DNA of 11,267 nt from an uncultured Bacilli bacterium (lineage in GTDB: Bacteria; Bacillota_I; Bacilli_A; RF39; UBA660), in assembly GCA_934119955.1 (NCBI GenBank), contig CAKOSZ010000016.1:1-11267 (forward strand). Reading direction: 5' to 3'. Within the stretch, counting starts at the first letter, position 1. Every line of letters begins with the position of its first letter. This document shows positions 1 to 7,070 of the stretch, one piece after another. The translations under genes and the position numbers were made by a program. Below the pieces are notes generated by a model, which searched no databases, had not been told where the DNA came from, and saw nothing but the letters and a program-made list of their open reading frames with translations.

Positions 1-135
1 TTATTCTTTACAAAAAAATATCATAAATTACAATTGACTAAAAAAATAATCAAATTAATAATTAAAAAAATAAGTAAAATAAAAACAAATAATTTAACAA
101 AATAAATTAAATTTCTTTTATACTTTTAAAATATC

Positions 136-164
136 TTTACAAATTTATTAAATAACTATAAAAT
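136..164 (+). promoter_or_regulatory. Putative promoter of mutM-recD2
   Basis: A TTTACA -35-like box (136-141) and a TAAAAT -10-like box (159-164) are separated by 17 nt and lie just upstream of the AGAGGTGA ribosome binding site (171-178) of mutM. The spacing is ideal, but the surrounding DNA is so AT-rich that chance matches are likely. The rest of 1-135 shows no gene, strong hairpin or RNA that I can recognise. Confidence 0.45.
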
Positions 165-182
165 ATTTTAAGAGGTGAAGTT

Positions 183-992
183 ATGCCAGAATTACCAGAA
201 GTTGAAACAGTTAAAAATGTTTTGAAAAAAGAAATAATTGGTTTAAAAATAAATGCAATTACGATTAATTATCCTGATATGATTAAAACAAATTTAGATG
301 ATTTTCAAAAACTTGTTGGAGAGGAGTTTTTAGATATTTCAAGACTTGGCAAGTGGTTGATATTTAAAACTACTAATTATTATCTTGTTAGTCATTTAAG
401 AATGGAAGGTAAGTATTATTATACCAAAGAGTTAGTGAACAAGCACGATCATATTATTTTTAAACTTAATAATTCCTATAATTTAATCTATAACGATGTT
501 CGTAAATTTGGAGTTATGTATTTAGTTACCCATGATAAATTGTTAACTACTCCTATAAAAGAACTTGGTTTAGAACCTTTTTCAAATGATTTAACACCAT
601 CTTATTTAAAAGAAAAATATAAAGGAAAGAAAACACCTATTAAAACTTCTTTACTTGATCAAAGTATAATTACAGGAATTGGTAATATTTATGCAGATGA
701 AATACTTTTTAAAAGTCATATTTATCCTTTAACTAAATCATGCGAACTAACTGATAAAGATTGTTCTAATATAATTAATAATACCAAAGAAATCCTAGTT
801 GATGCTATTAAATATAAAGGAACAACTATTAAAAGTTATACATCTAGTTTAGGTGTATTTGGTTCATACCAAGATAAATTAGCAGTTCATACAAAAAACA
901 TATGTCAAGCCTGTAAAAGCAAAATAGAAGTTATTAAAGTATCAGGCAGAACAACTTATTATTGTCCTAATTGTCAGGTGAAAGATGAATAA
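183..992 (+). CDS. mutM: Formamidopyrimidine-DNA glycosylase (Fpg/MutM)
   Basis: Bifunctional base-excision repair enzyme that removes 8-oxoguanine and formamidopyrimidines and nicks the abasic site. The 269 residues match the usual family length. The N-terminus is MPELPEVETV, giving the catalytic proline after Met removal (Pro2 here) followed by Glu3. The conserved Lys57 of the N-terminal lobe is in LGKWL, and Met74, Arg107 and Phe109 sit where the base-flipping and intercalation residues are expected. The helix-two-turn-helix is at about 158-173 (LLDQSIITGIGNIYADE). The C-terminal zinc finger has Cys241, 244, 261 and 264, with Arg256 in the GRTTYYC hairpin. All key residues are present, so it should be active. 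The start is fixed by the required N-terminal proline and by AGAGGTGA upstream. The last 8 nt overlap the recD2 start, so the two are probably translationally coupled. Residue roles are family knowledge; the motifs are seen. Confidence 0.97.
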   Translation: MPELPEVETVKNVLKKEIIGLKINAITINYPDMIKTNLDDFQKLVGEEFLDISRLGKWLIFKTTNYYLVSHLRMEGKYYYTKELVNKHDHIIFKLNNSYNLIYNDVRKFGVMYLVTHDKLLTTPIKELGLEPFSNDLTPSYLKEKYKGKKTPIKTSLLDQSIITGIGNIYADEILFKSHIYPLTKSCELTDKDCSNIINNTKEILVDAIKYKGTTIKSYTSSLGVFGSYQDKLAVHTKNICQACKSKIEVIKVSGRTTYYCPNCQVKDE

Positions 993-3159
993 GTTTCAAG
1001 GTGTAGTAACTAAAACTATTTTTAAATCAGACAATAATTACATGGTTTTATTATTTAAAGTTTTAAAAAACGATTTAGAAGATAGTTATAATAATAAAAC
1101 CATTACTATAACAGGTTATTTTTATGATATCTTAGAAAATACTAATTTAGAAGTAATGGGTGAGGTTGTTAAACATGTAAAATATGGAATGCAATTAAAT
1201 GTTTCAAGTTATAAAACTATTATTCCTGAAGATAAAAATAGTATTGTTAAATTCTTTTCTAGTGATTTATTTAAAGGAATAGGGGAAGCAAAAGCCTTAA
1301 AAATTTATGAAATATTAGGAAGTGATGCAATTACTAAAATAAAAATAGATCCAAGTATTTTAGAAAGTGTTGATACTTTATCCAAAAAAAATATAGAAAT
1401 TATAAAAAATAAATTAGAAGAAATGGATAATAGTTCTACTACTATTTTAAAAATAACTGATCTTGGTTTTAGTATTAAAGAAAGTACTTTAATTTATAAA
1501 AATTATAAAGAAGCAACTTTAAATATTTTAGAAACTGATTTATATAATGTTTATTATGATATAGATAAAATTAGTTTTCAAAAAGTAGATTTAATTGCTA
1601 GAAAAAATAATTATTTAAAAGATGATATAAGAAGAATAGAAGCAGGTATTATAGAAACTATGGTAGTTATTTCTAATGAAACTGGTAATACAATAGTTAG
1701 TAGTGAGGAGATATTTAATACTTTAAAAATAATTATAAATTATTTAATTCCAGATAACTTATTTTTTGATTGTTTAAATAATCTTCAAAAAAAATTAAAA
1801 ATATTTGAAATAAGACCTGATATTTATGAACTTGCTATTTATTATGAAGCAGATAATAATATAGTTAAACGTCTAACTTATTTAAAAAATAAACCAGATA
1901 CTATTTTAAAAGAAAATAAATTAGATAAAATGATTAGTAATCTAGAAAATGAATATAATATTAAATATGATAGTAAACAAATTGAAGCAATTCGTTTGGC
2001 TAGACTTAAAAGTTTTTTAATTATTACAGGTGGTCCAGGAACTGGTAAAACAACAATTATTAAATCAATTGTATCAATTTATAAAGATATATATAATTCT
2101 ATGGATGATATAGTTTTACTTGCTCCAACTGGACGGGCTAGTAAAAGAATTATGGAAGCAACAAATTATCCTGCTAGTACAATTCATAGGTTTTTAAAAT
2201 GGAATAAAGATACTAATCGTTTTCAAGTAAATGAGTATAATAAAAGTGATTGTAAACTTGTTATAGTAGATGAAGTTAGTATGTTAGATACCCTTTTATT
2301 TTCATCTCTTTTAAAAGGACTTAAATATGATACAATTTTAATACTAGTAGGTGATGCTAATCAATTACCAAGTGTATCCCCTGGAAATGTTTTAAAAGAT
2401 TTAATAGATTCTTCTCTTTTTCCAGTTATTTCCCTTAATATGCTATATAGACAAAAGAGTGGGTCAAATATTATAGAACTTGCTTATGATATAAATTCAG
2501 GTGGTATTAATTATAATTTATTTAATAAAGATAATGATTTATTGTTTTATAAAGCATCTTCTCTTGATTTAAAAGATAATTTAACTCTTGTAATTGATAA
2601 ATTTAAAAATCAAGACTATTTGTCTTTTCAAATAATGGCACCTATGTATAAAACTTTAAATGGAATTAATAATTTAAATAAAATTGTTCAAGAATTATTA
2701 AATCCAAGAGAAGTTAATAAAAATGAAATAATTATAAATGATTGTGTGTATCGTGAAGGTGATAAAGTTTTACAACTTTTAAATATGCCTGATGATAATA
2801 TTTATAATGGAGATATTGGAGTTATAATTGAAATTAATAATGTTTTAAAAGAAATAACTATTGATTTTGATTCTAATATAGTAACATTTACCTCTTCTAA
2901 TTTTCAAAACTTTACCCTTGGTTATGTTATTAGTATTCATAAGTCACAAGGAAGTGAATTTAATACAGTTGTTATTCCTTTATTAAATGAATATGGACGA
3001 ATGCTTTATAAAAAATTAATTTATACAGGAGTAACCAGAGCTAAAAATAAATTAATTTTATTAGGAGAAGTAAATGCTTTAAATCAAAGTGTTATAAATG
3101 AAAAAGAAAATAGTAGAAAAACTAATTTAGTAAATAAAATTAAAGAAAGATATAATTAA
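985..3159 (+). CDS. recD2: RecD2-type ATP-dependent 5'-3' DNA helicase
   Basis: Superfamily 1B helicase of the RecD2/YrrC type, found in bacteria as a stand-alone protein without RecBC and involved in replication-fork and repair processes. The 724 residues fit the RecD2 size range. The N-terminal part has an OB-like region (about 1-80) and a helix-hairpin-helix stretch (FKGIGEAKALKIYEILG, about 96-112). Helicase motifs follow in order: Walker A GGPGTGKT 349-356, motif Ia APTGRAS 380-386, Walker B VIVDEVSMLD 426-435, motif III GDANQLPSV 456-464, motif IV LNMLYRQ 484-490, an SH3/UvrD-C-like part with ISIHKSQGSEF 649-659, and motif VI YTGVTRAKNKL 680-690. The ATG lies inside the end of mutM with AGGTGAAAG just before it, so it has no separate promoter. 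No terminator with a GC-containing stem follows. Its short N-terminus is that of lower-GC Bacilli rather than a truncation. RecD of RecBCD is less likely because no recB or recC is present. Confidence 0.95.
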   Translation: MNKFQGVVTKTIFKSDNNYMVLLFKVLKNDLEDSYNNKTITITGYFYDILENTNLEVMGEVVKHVKYGMQLNVSSYKTIIPEDKNSIVKFFSSDLFKGIGEAKALKIYEILGSDAITKIKIDPSILESVDTLSKKNIEIIKNKLEEMDNSSTTILKITDLGFSIKESTLIYKNYKEATLNILETDLYNVYYDIDKISFQKVDLIARKNNYLKDDIRRIEAGIIETMVVISNETGNTIVSSEEIFNTLKIIINYLIPDNLFFDCLNNLQKKLKIFEIRPDIYELAIYYEADNNIVKRLTYLKNKPDTILKENKLDKMISNLENEYNIKYDSKQIEAIRLARLKSFLIITGGPGTGKTTIIKSIVSIYKDIYNSMDDIVLLAPTGRASKRIMEATNYPASTIHRFLKWNKDTNRFQVNEYNKSDCKLVIVDEVSMLDTLLFSSLLKGLKYDTILILVGDANQLPSVSPGNVLKDLIDSSLFPVISLNMLYRQKSGSNIIELAYDINSGGINYNLFNKDNDLLFYKASSLDLKDNLTLVIDKFKNQDYLSFQIMAPMYKTLNGINNLNKIVQELLNPREVNKNEIIINDCVYREGDKVLQLLNMPDDNIYNGDIGVIIEINNVLKEITIDFDSNIVTFTSSNFQNFTLGYVISIHKSQGSEFNTVVIPLLNEYGRMLYKKLIYTGVTRAKNKLILLGEVNALNQSVINEKENSRKTNLVNKIKERYN

Positions 3160-3214
3160 AATTTTAAAAAAATTAAAAAAATAAATTATAAAGTATAAAA
3201 TAAAAAAAACTACC

Positions 3215-3241
3215 TATAATATAAGTGGTACGAAAAGTACC
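3215..3241 (+). promoter_or_regulatory. -10 box and 5' hairpin of the 52-residue protein gene
   Basis: A perfect TATAAT (3215-3220) with only a poor -35 region is followed by a perfect inverted repeat, GGTAC (3227-3231), loop GAAAA, GTACC (3237-3241). A transcript starting about 7 nt after the -10 box would begin with this stem-loop. By analogy with known 5' stabiliser hairpins it may protect the mRNA, or the repeat may be an operator for a dimeric regulator. The sequence shows the repeat; the role is inference. It is the most GC-rich patch of an otherwise AT-only intergenic region. Confidence 0.5.
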
Positions 3242-3265
3242 GGTCATATTTTAGGAGTTGAGAAA

Positions 3266-3424
3266 ATGAAATCAATTAAATCATGTATGGTTTTAGGTAT
3301 TACCTCTATTACTTTAATAGGTATGGGAGCATTAATTTATAATTATGTTTTAAGTCCTAAAACTAAAAAAGAAATGTGTCGTTTAGAAAAAGACATGTGT
3401 AATGACTTAGAAAATATGATGTAA
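3266..3424 (+). CDS. Small single-pass membrane protein, function unknown
   Basis: 52 codons starting with MKSIKSCMVLGITSITLIGM. I do not recognise a named family. A lysine-containing N-terminus is followed by one hydrophobic segment (about residues 7-29), then a charged soluble tail with SPKTKKEMCRLEKDMC and the end DLENMM. This suggests an N-in, C-out or a simply anchored small protein. The tail is Met- and Cys-rich for its length: cysteines at 7, 38 and 45, and methionines at 37, 44, 51 and 52. The call as a real gene rests on an AGGAG ribosome binding site (3253-3257) 8 nt before the ATG, a TATAAT box and 5' hairpin upstream, and a strong terminator directly after the TAA. It is therefore a monocistronic unit. 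The general form resembles the many short anchored SPKTK-type proteins of Bacilli, but that is only a resemblance. Confidence 0.75.
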   Translation: MKSIKSCMVLGITSITLIGMGALIYNYVLSPKTKKEMCRLEKDMCNDLENMM

Positions 3425-3456
3425 AAAAATAGAAAGAGTTTTTCTTTCTATTTTTT
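3424..3456. terminator. Bidirectional rho-independent terminator
   Basis: The left arm AAAAAATAGAAAGA (3424-3437), a 5-nt loop and the right arm TCTTTCTATTTTTT (3443-3456) form a perfect 14-bp stem. The A-run and T-run at the ends give a U-tract for transcripts from either strand. It ends the 52-residue protein gene on the plus strand and the convergent membrane-protein gene on the minus strand. The stop codon of the minus-strand gene lies inside the stem. Confidence 0.85.
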
Positions 3457-3969
3457 GAATTTTAAAACTTTTCCCATATCTTCTTTATTATCATAATAAT
3501 ATAAATTAATTTCTTTTTTCTTCTTTTTCTTTCGGTATTCTAAAAAATCAATTACTTTTTGAGAATATAAATATTTTTCTTCTTTTGGTAATTTTTTAGA
3601 AAAAGTACTTTCTAATAAGTTATTAAAATTATCAATACTTATTTTTAAATATTTATTAAATAAATAGAATAGATAAGTCATTTCAAGAGAGATTAAAGTA
3701 GTTATTAAATCTATTAAAATATTATTAGATAAGAAATATATAAGTATAGTAAAACCAATATTTACTGTGTTAATTATAGGTAAAATTCGTTTTAATTTAA
3801 AAAGTTCTCTTAATTCGTATTTAATAAAATCTTTACTATCATTAATATTGTTTAAAGTTGTAAGTCGGTTAGTATCATTATAAGGTATTTTAATTTTTTT
3901 ATCAGTAAAGTAATAAGTTATTAAAATAGAATCATCAATAAGTTCAATATTAGATATAAAATCATCCAT
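3448..3969 (-). CDS. Unrecognised two-helix membrane protein
   Basis: 173 residues with no family that I recognise. An acidic N-terminal domain of about 60 residues, MDDFISNIELIDDSILITYY onward, looks like a small beta-containing soluble domain. Two adjacent hydrophobic helices follow (about 62-81 and 83-105) separated by a short SNN turn, so the N- and C-terminal parts should lie on the same side, probably the cytoplasm. The C-terminal part (about 106-173) is charged and contains a run of six lysines (147-152). The start is supported by GGAG 5 nt upstream (3975-3978 on the complementary strand) and by a consensus promoter. The gene is monocistronic, convergent with the 52-residue protein gene and divergent from transketolase. 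The two-helix hairpin with soluble ends fits a membrane-anchored accessory protein, but no function can be given. Confidence 0.8.
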   Translation of the reverse strand: MDDFISNIELIDDSILITYYFTDKKIKIPYNDTNRLTTLNNINDSKDFIKYELRELFKLKRILPIINTVNIGFTILIYFLSNNILIDLITTLISLEMTYLFYLFNKYLKISIDNFNNLLESTFSKKLPKEEKYLYSQKVIDFLEYRKKKKKKEINLYYYDNKEDMGKVLKFKK

Positions 3970-3990
3970 AGTATCTCCATTTATTTGTTT

Positions 3991-4018
3991 ATTATACAGA
4001 AAAAATTAAAATTGTCAA
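3991..4018 (-). promoter_or_regulatory. Consensus promoter of the minus-strand membrane protein gene
   Basis: Read on the minus strand, a perfect TTGACA (4018-4013) and a perfect TATAAT (3996-3991) are 16 nt apart. The start of transcription would fall near 3984, leaving a leader of about 15 nt before the ATG at 3969. Both boxes match the housekeeping sigma consensus exactly, which suggests strong constitutive transcription. Confidence 0.8.
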
Positions 4019-4023
4019 TTTCC

Positions 4024-4052
4024 TTTTAAATATATTCAAGGTAGTGTATAAT
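4024..4052 (+). promoter_or_regulatory. Putative promoter of transketolase
   Basis: A perfect TATAAT (4047-4052) has a weak -35-like TTTTAA (4024-4029) 17 nt upstream. Transcription would begin near 4059, leaving a short leader containing AAAGG (4061-4065) before the ATG at 4074. The position of the -10 box argues against a start codon upstream of it. It is divergent to the minus-strand promoter, with the two -35 regions about 5 nt apart. Confidence 0.6.
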
Positions 4053-4073
4053 ATTCTTAGAAAGGTAGGTAAT

Positions 4074-5990
4074 ATGTTAGATATATTAACTAAAAAAGAT
4101 TATACAAGTGATTTACTTGGAATAAATAATTTAAGAGGACTTGCTATTGATATGATTGATAATGCTAGTAGTGGACATCCAGGAATATGTTTAGGAGCAG
4201 CAGGTATTGTTTATACTTTATTTAAAAGACATTTAATAATTGATTTAGAGGATAGTAATTATATAAATAGAGATAGATTTATTATGTCAGCAGGGCATGG
4301 TTCTCCACTTTTATATGGAATTTTTTATATGCTTGATGTATTAAGTTTAGATGATTTAAAAAAATTAAGAAAAATTAATTCTAAAACTCCAGGACATCCT
4401 GAGTATAAAAAAACTCCATTTGTTGAAATTTCAACTGGTCCTCTTGGAACAGGGGTAGCATCTAGTGTTGGATTTGCAATTGCAGAGGAATATTTAAAAA
4501 AAATAAGTAAAGGAAATATTAATTATTATACTTATGTTTTATGTGGAGATGGAGAACTAGAAGAAGGAATAACATATGAATCCCTTAGTTTGGCTGGAAA
4601 TTTAAAATTAAAAAATTTAATAATTTTATTAGATAGTAATAATGTTACTTTAGATAGTTCTCTAACTACTTCTTCTTGTGAAAATATAAAAGAAAGATTT
4701 TCAAGTATAGGTTTTAGTATATTTGAAGCAGGTGATGATCCTGAAAGTATTGACAATGCCCTTAAAAATGCTAAGAATAGTGATAAACCAAGTATTATAA
4801 TTTGTAAAACAACAATTGGTTTATATTCTAAAAATCAAGGAACAAATTTAGTTCATGGAAAACCACTTGATTATGAAGATATATTAAATGTTAAAAATAG
4901 TCTTCATTTATTAAATACTCCTTTTGCTGTTAGTAAAGAAGCAGTTTTAGATTTAAAAGAAACTATTAATAATCGTTTTAAAGAACATAAAAAAAATAAT
5001 AAATTAAATTTAAATAATGAAATAGTAAAGAAAATAATTAATAAAGAAATTACTTATAATTTAACTGATTTAGAAGTTAATTATGAAAATAAATCTTTAA
5101 GAGATTTATCAGGTATTATTTTAAATAAAATAGCAACTAATTTTGATTTATTAATAGGAGGATCGGCTGATTTATCTAGTAGTTGTAAAACAAATTTAAC
5201 TGATTACAAAGTATTTAATCAAGATGACTATTCAGGAAAAAATATATATTTTGGTATAAGAGAAGGAGCCATGAGTTGTATTTTAAATGGACTTGCCTTA
5301 TCAAATATTAGATCATTTGGTAGTACTTTTTTAAGTTTTTCAGATTATATGAAACCAGGTATTAGAATGTCAGCCATGATGAATTTACCAGTTTTATATA
5401 TATTTACTCATGATTCTATTACCGTAGGTGAGGATGGTCCAACTCATCATCCAATTGAACAATTAGCATCTCTTGAATTAATACCAAATTTAAAAATATA
5501 CAGACCATATGATTTAAATGAATTAATAGGATGTTTTAGAGAAATAATGGCTAATTTAAATCCAAGTGTTTTAGTTTTACCAAGAGACAATAAAGAAATA
5601 TCAACTTTAACTAAATCAAGTGAAATTAAAAATGGAATTTATTTAGTAAAAAATGCAGAGTATGATAATTATATTAATTTAGTAAGTAATGGAGAAGAAT
5701 TAGGTTTAGTTTTAAAAGTAGCAGATAATTTAGAAACAATTGGTATTCACACTAAGGTTTATAGTATTCCAGTTATTAAAAATGCTAATAAATTTATAAT
5801 TGATAAGTTAAAAAGTGAAACAACGATTGGAATAACGTTTGGTGTACCTAATTATTATTATTTTTTAACTGATAAAGTAATTGGAATAAATGAATTTAGT
5901 TTATCAGGAAGTAAAGATGAATTACTTGATTATTTTGGTTTTACTGAGAAAAAACTTGAAAGTAAAATATTGGAAATATTAAATAAGTAA
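4074..5990 (+). CDS. tkt: Transketolase
   Basis: Thiamine-diphosphate enzyme of the non-oxidative pentose phosphate pathway, moving two-carbon units between xylulose-5-phosphate and aldose phosphates in the cytoplasm. I start at the ATG at 4074, giving 638 residues, slightly under the usual 650-670. A GTG 30 nt earlier would overlap the TATAAT promoter and lacks a ribosome binding site. In this numbering SGHPG is at 33-37, SAGHGSPLLYG at 72-82, GHPE at 107-110 and TGPLGTG at 121-127. The ThDP/metal motif GDGELEEG is at 158-165 with DSNN at 187-190. The catalytic Glu397 is in GIREGAM, and HDSITVGEDGPTHHP is at 446-460. The last motif has His where GPTHQP is usual. All three domains (PP, Pyr and C-terminal) are present. 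The next gene follows in 66 nt with no terminator in between, so read-through into spoIVB is possible. Confidence 0.96.
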   Translation: MLDILTKKDYTSDLLGINNLRGLAIDMIDNASSGHPGICLGAAGIVYTLFKRHLIIDLEDSNYINRDRFIMSAGHGSPLLYGIFYMLDVLSLDDLKKLRKINSKTPGHPEYKKTPFVEISTGPLGTGVASSVGFAIAEEYLKKISKGNINYYTYVLCGDGELEEGITYESLSLAGNLKLKNLIILLDSNNVTLDSSLTTSSCENIKERFSSIGFSIFEAGDDPESIDNALKNAKNSDKPSIIICKTTIGLYSKNQGTNLVHGKPLDYEDILNVKNSLHLLNTPFAVSKEAVLDLKETINNRFKEHKKNNKLNLNNEIVKKIINKEITYNLTDLEVNYENKSLRDLSGIILNKIATNFDLLIGGSADLSSSCKTNLTDYKVFNQDDYSGKNIYFGIREGAMSCILNGLALSNIRSFGSTFLSFSDYMKPGIRMSAMMNLPVLYIFTHDSITVGEDGPTHHPIEQLASLELIPNLKIYRPYDLNELIGCFREIMANLNPSVLVLPRDNKEISTLTKSSEIKNGIYLVKNAEYDNYINLVSNGEELGLVLKVADNLETIGIHTKVYSIPVIKNANKFIIDKLKSETTIGITFGVPNYYYFLTDKVIGINEFSLSGSKDELLDYFGFTEKKLESKILEILNK

Positions 5991-6056
5991 TTTTGTAATT
6001 TCTAAATTGATTTTGGAAATAATAGTATTGTAGTTGATTTTAAAAGGAGTGATAAT

Positions 6057-7019
6057 ATGAATTTTAAAAAAAGACTACTAATACTTTTTTCTTTGATTTT
6101 ACTATTTCCAATAAACGCATTTGCTTTAAGTAAATATTTGTATCCAGGAGGAGAAAACTTAGGAATTACTATTAGAAGTAATGGTGTTTTAGTAGTTGGT
6201 TTCTATGAAACAGATGTTAAAAGTGATTTAAAATTAGGAGATTTGATTGTTTCAATTAATGATACTAGTGTTACTTCAATTAATGATATGTTAAGTCATA
6301 TTGAAACTAATAATAATACTATGAAACTTGATATTGGTTTTTATAGAGATTCTAATTTAATGCATACTACTTTAAATCTTAAAAGGGATACTAATGGAGT
6401 TTTTAAAACTGGCTTATATGTTAAAGATAGTATAACAGGAATTGGAACTTTAACTTTTATTGATCCAAGTACTAATAGGTATGGTGCCTTAGGACATTCT
6501 GTTACAGATAGTAAAACTAATGTAAGATTTGATGTAAAGGATGGAGAAATATTTAAATCGGTAGTAACTAATATTGATAAATCAAGAGATGGTTATGCCG
6601 GGGAAAAGAATGCTAAGTTTTATTTTGAAACTGTTTATGGAACAATTGATTCTAACAAAGAAACAGGAATATATGGAACTTATAAGGATTCTTATAACTC
6701 AAAAAATGTACTTGAAGTAGCATCTATTAAAGATATAAAAATAGGTAAGGCTATTATTAGAACAACTCTTACGGACAATAAAATAGAAGAATTTGAAATA
6801 GAAGTTTTAAGTGTGGATGAATCAGGAACAAAAAATATTTTATTTCAAATAACTGATGAAGATTTAATTAAAAGAACAGGTGGTATAGTAAGAGGTATGA
6901 GTGGTTCTCCAATAATTCAAGATAATAAAATAATAGGTGCAGTTACTCATACAGTTGTTAGTAATAATACCAAAGGATATGGAATTAGTATAATAAAAAT
7001 GTTAGAAAGTATGGAATAG
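6057..7019 (+). CDS. spoIVB: SpoIVB-type serine peptidase (family S55) with PDZ domain
   Basis: In Bacillus, SpoIVB is secreted from the forespore and cleaves SpoIVFA, triggering SpoIVFB to process pro-sigma-K. The 320 residues are shorter than the 425 of B. subtilis. An uncleaved or cleaved signal anchor spans about 6-24. YLYPGGENLGI (27-37) and GVLVVGF (43-49) are the family signature, a PDZ domain covers about 40-108, and the S55 domain covers about 120-320. The catalytic set is intact: His147 in YGALGHS, Asp267 in QITDEDL and Ser282 in GMSGSPI. Asp and Ser are 15 apart, as in B. subtilis Asp363 and Ser378. AAAGGAG lies 7 nt before the ATG. In Bacillus and Clostridia the gene neighbours recN and spo0A; here it follows tkt. 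I see no clear forespore-type promoter. The stop codon is inside the downstream terminator stem. Family assignment is firm; a sporulation role in this organism is inference. Confidence 0.93.
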   Translation: MNFKKRLLILFSLILLFPINAFALSKYLYPGGENLGITIRSNGVLVVGFYETDVKSDLKLGDLIVSINDTSVTSINDMLSHIETNNNTMKLDIGFYRDSNLMHTTLNLKRDTNGVFKTGLYVKDSITGIGTLTFIDPSTNRYGALGHSVTDSKTNVRFDVKDGEIFKSVVTNIDKSRDGYAGEKNAKFYFETVYGTIDSNKETGIYGTYKDSYNSKNVLEVASIKDIKIGKAIIRTTLTDNKIEEFEIEVLSVDESGTKNILFQITDEDLIKRTGGIVRGMSGSPIIQDNKIIGAVTHTVVSNNTKGYGISIIKMLESME

Positions 7020-7041
7020 GAATTTATTTTCCTATTTTTTT
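7015..7041 (+). terminator. Terminator of spoIVB (repeat copy 1)
   Basis: AATAGGAA (7015-7022) pairs with TTCCTATT (7029-7036) around a 6-nt loop and is followed by T residues to 7041, forming an intrinsic terminator. It contains the TAG stop of spoIVB. Its sequence (7014-7041) is identical to 9829-9856. Confidence 0.75.
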
Positions 7042-7042
7042 G

Positions 7043-7051
7043 TGGTAAAAT
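7043..7051 (+). promoter_or_regulatory. Extended -10 promoter of the acyltransferase operon
   Basis: TGG followed by TAAAAT forms a TGN-extended -10 element directly after the terminator U-tract. The -35 region would fall in the terminator loop (TTTATT, 7023-7028). Transcription would start near 7058, which favours the ATG at 7071 over the one at 7056. The same arrangement at the same offset occurs at 9858-9866. Confidence 0.5.
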
Positions 7052-7070
7052 AAATATGTTGGGGGTATTT

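Larger units (their letters stand above)
7001..7051 (+). repeat. Direct repeat, copy 1 (end of spoIVB, terminator, promoter)
   Basis: This stretch and 9818-9866 are near-identical. The 28-nt core 7014-7041 matches 9829-9856 exactly. Upstream, GTTAGAAAGTATGG matches GTTAAAAGTATG with two single-base gaps, and downstream both continue into a TGN-TANAAT box. In this copy the upstream part is spoIVB coding sequence. Confidence 0.8.

Noticed and set aside
3157..3168. Palindrome TTAAAATTTTAA at the end of recD2
   Set aside because: A/T-only palindrome expected by chance in this composition; no GC pairs and no clear U-tract to call a terminator.
4044..4073. GTG start extending transketolase by 10 residues
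   Set aside because: The GTG overlaps the TATAAT box at 4047-4052 and has no ribosome binding site; the ATG at 4074 has AAAGG at the right distance.
4532..4756. Minus-strand open frame of 74 codons inside transketolase
   Set aside because: Shadow of the coding strand: it lies over the ThDP motif region, has no ribosome binding site and resembles nothing.
5991..6056. Forespore sigma (SigF/SigG) promoter before spoIVB
   Set aside because: I looked for the forespore-type boxes and found none convincing; AT-rich half-matches are not enough.
7056..7070. Upstream ATG adding five residues to the acyltransferase
   Set aside because: It lies before the expected transcript start and lacks a Shine-Dalgarno; GGGGG at 7061-7065 serves the ATG at 7071.
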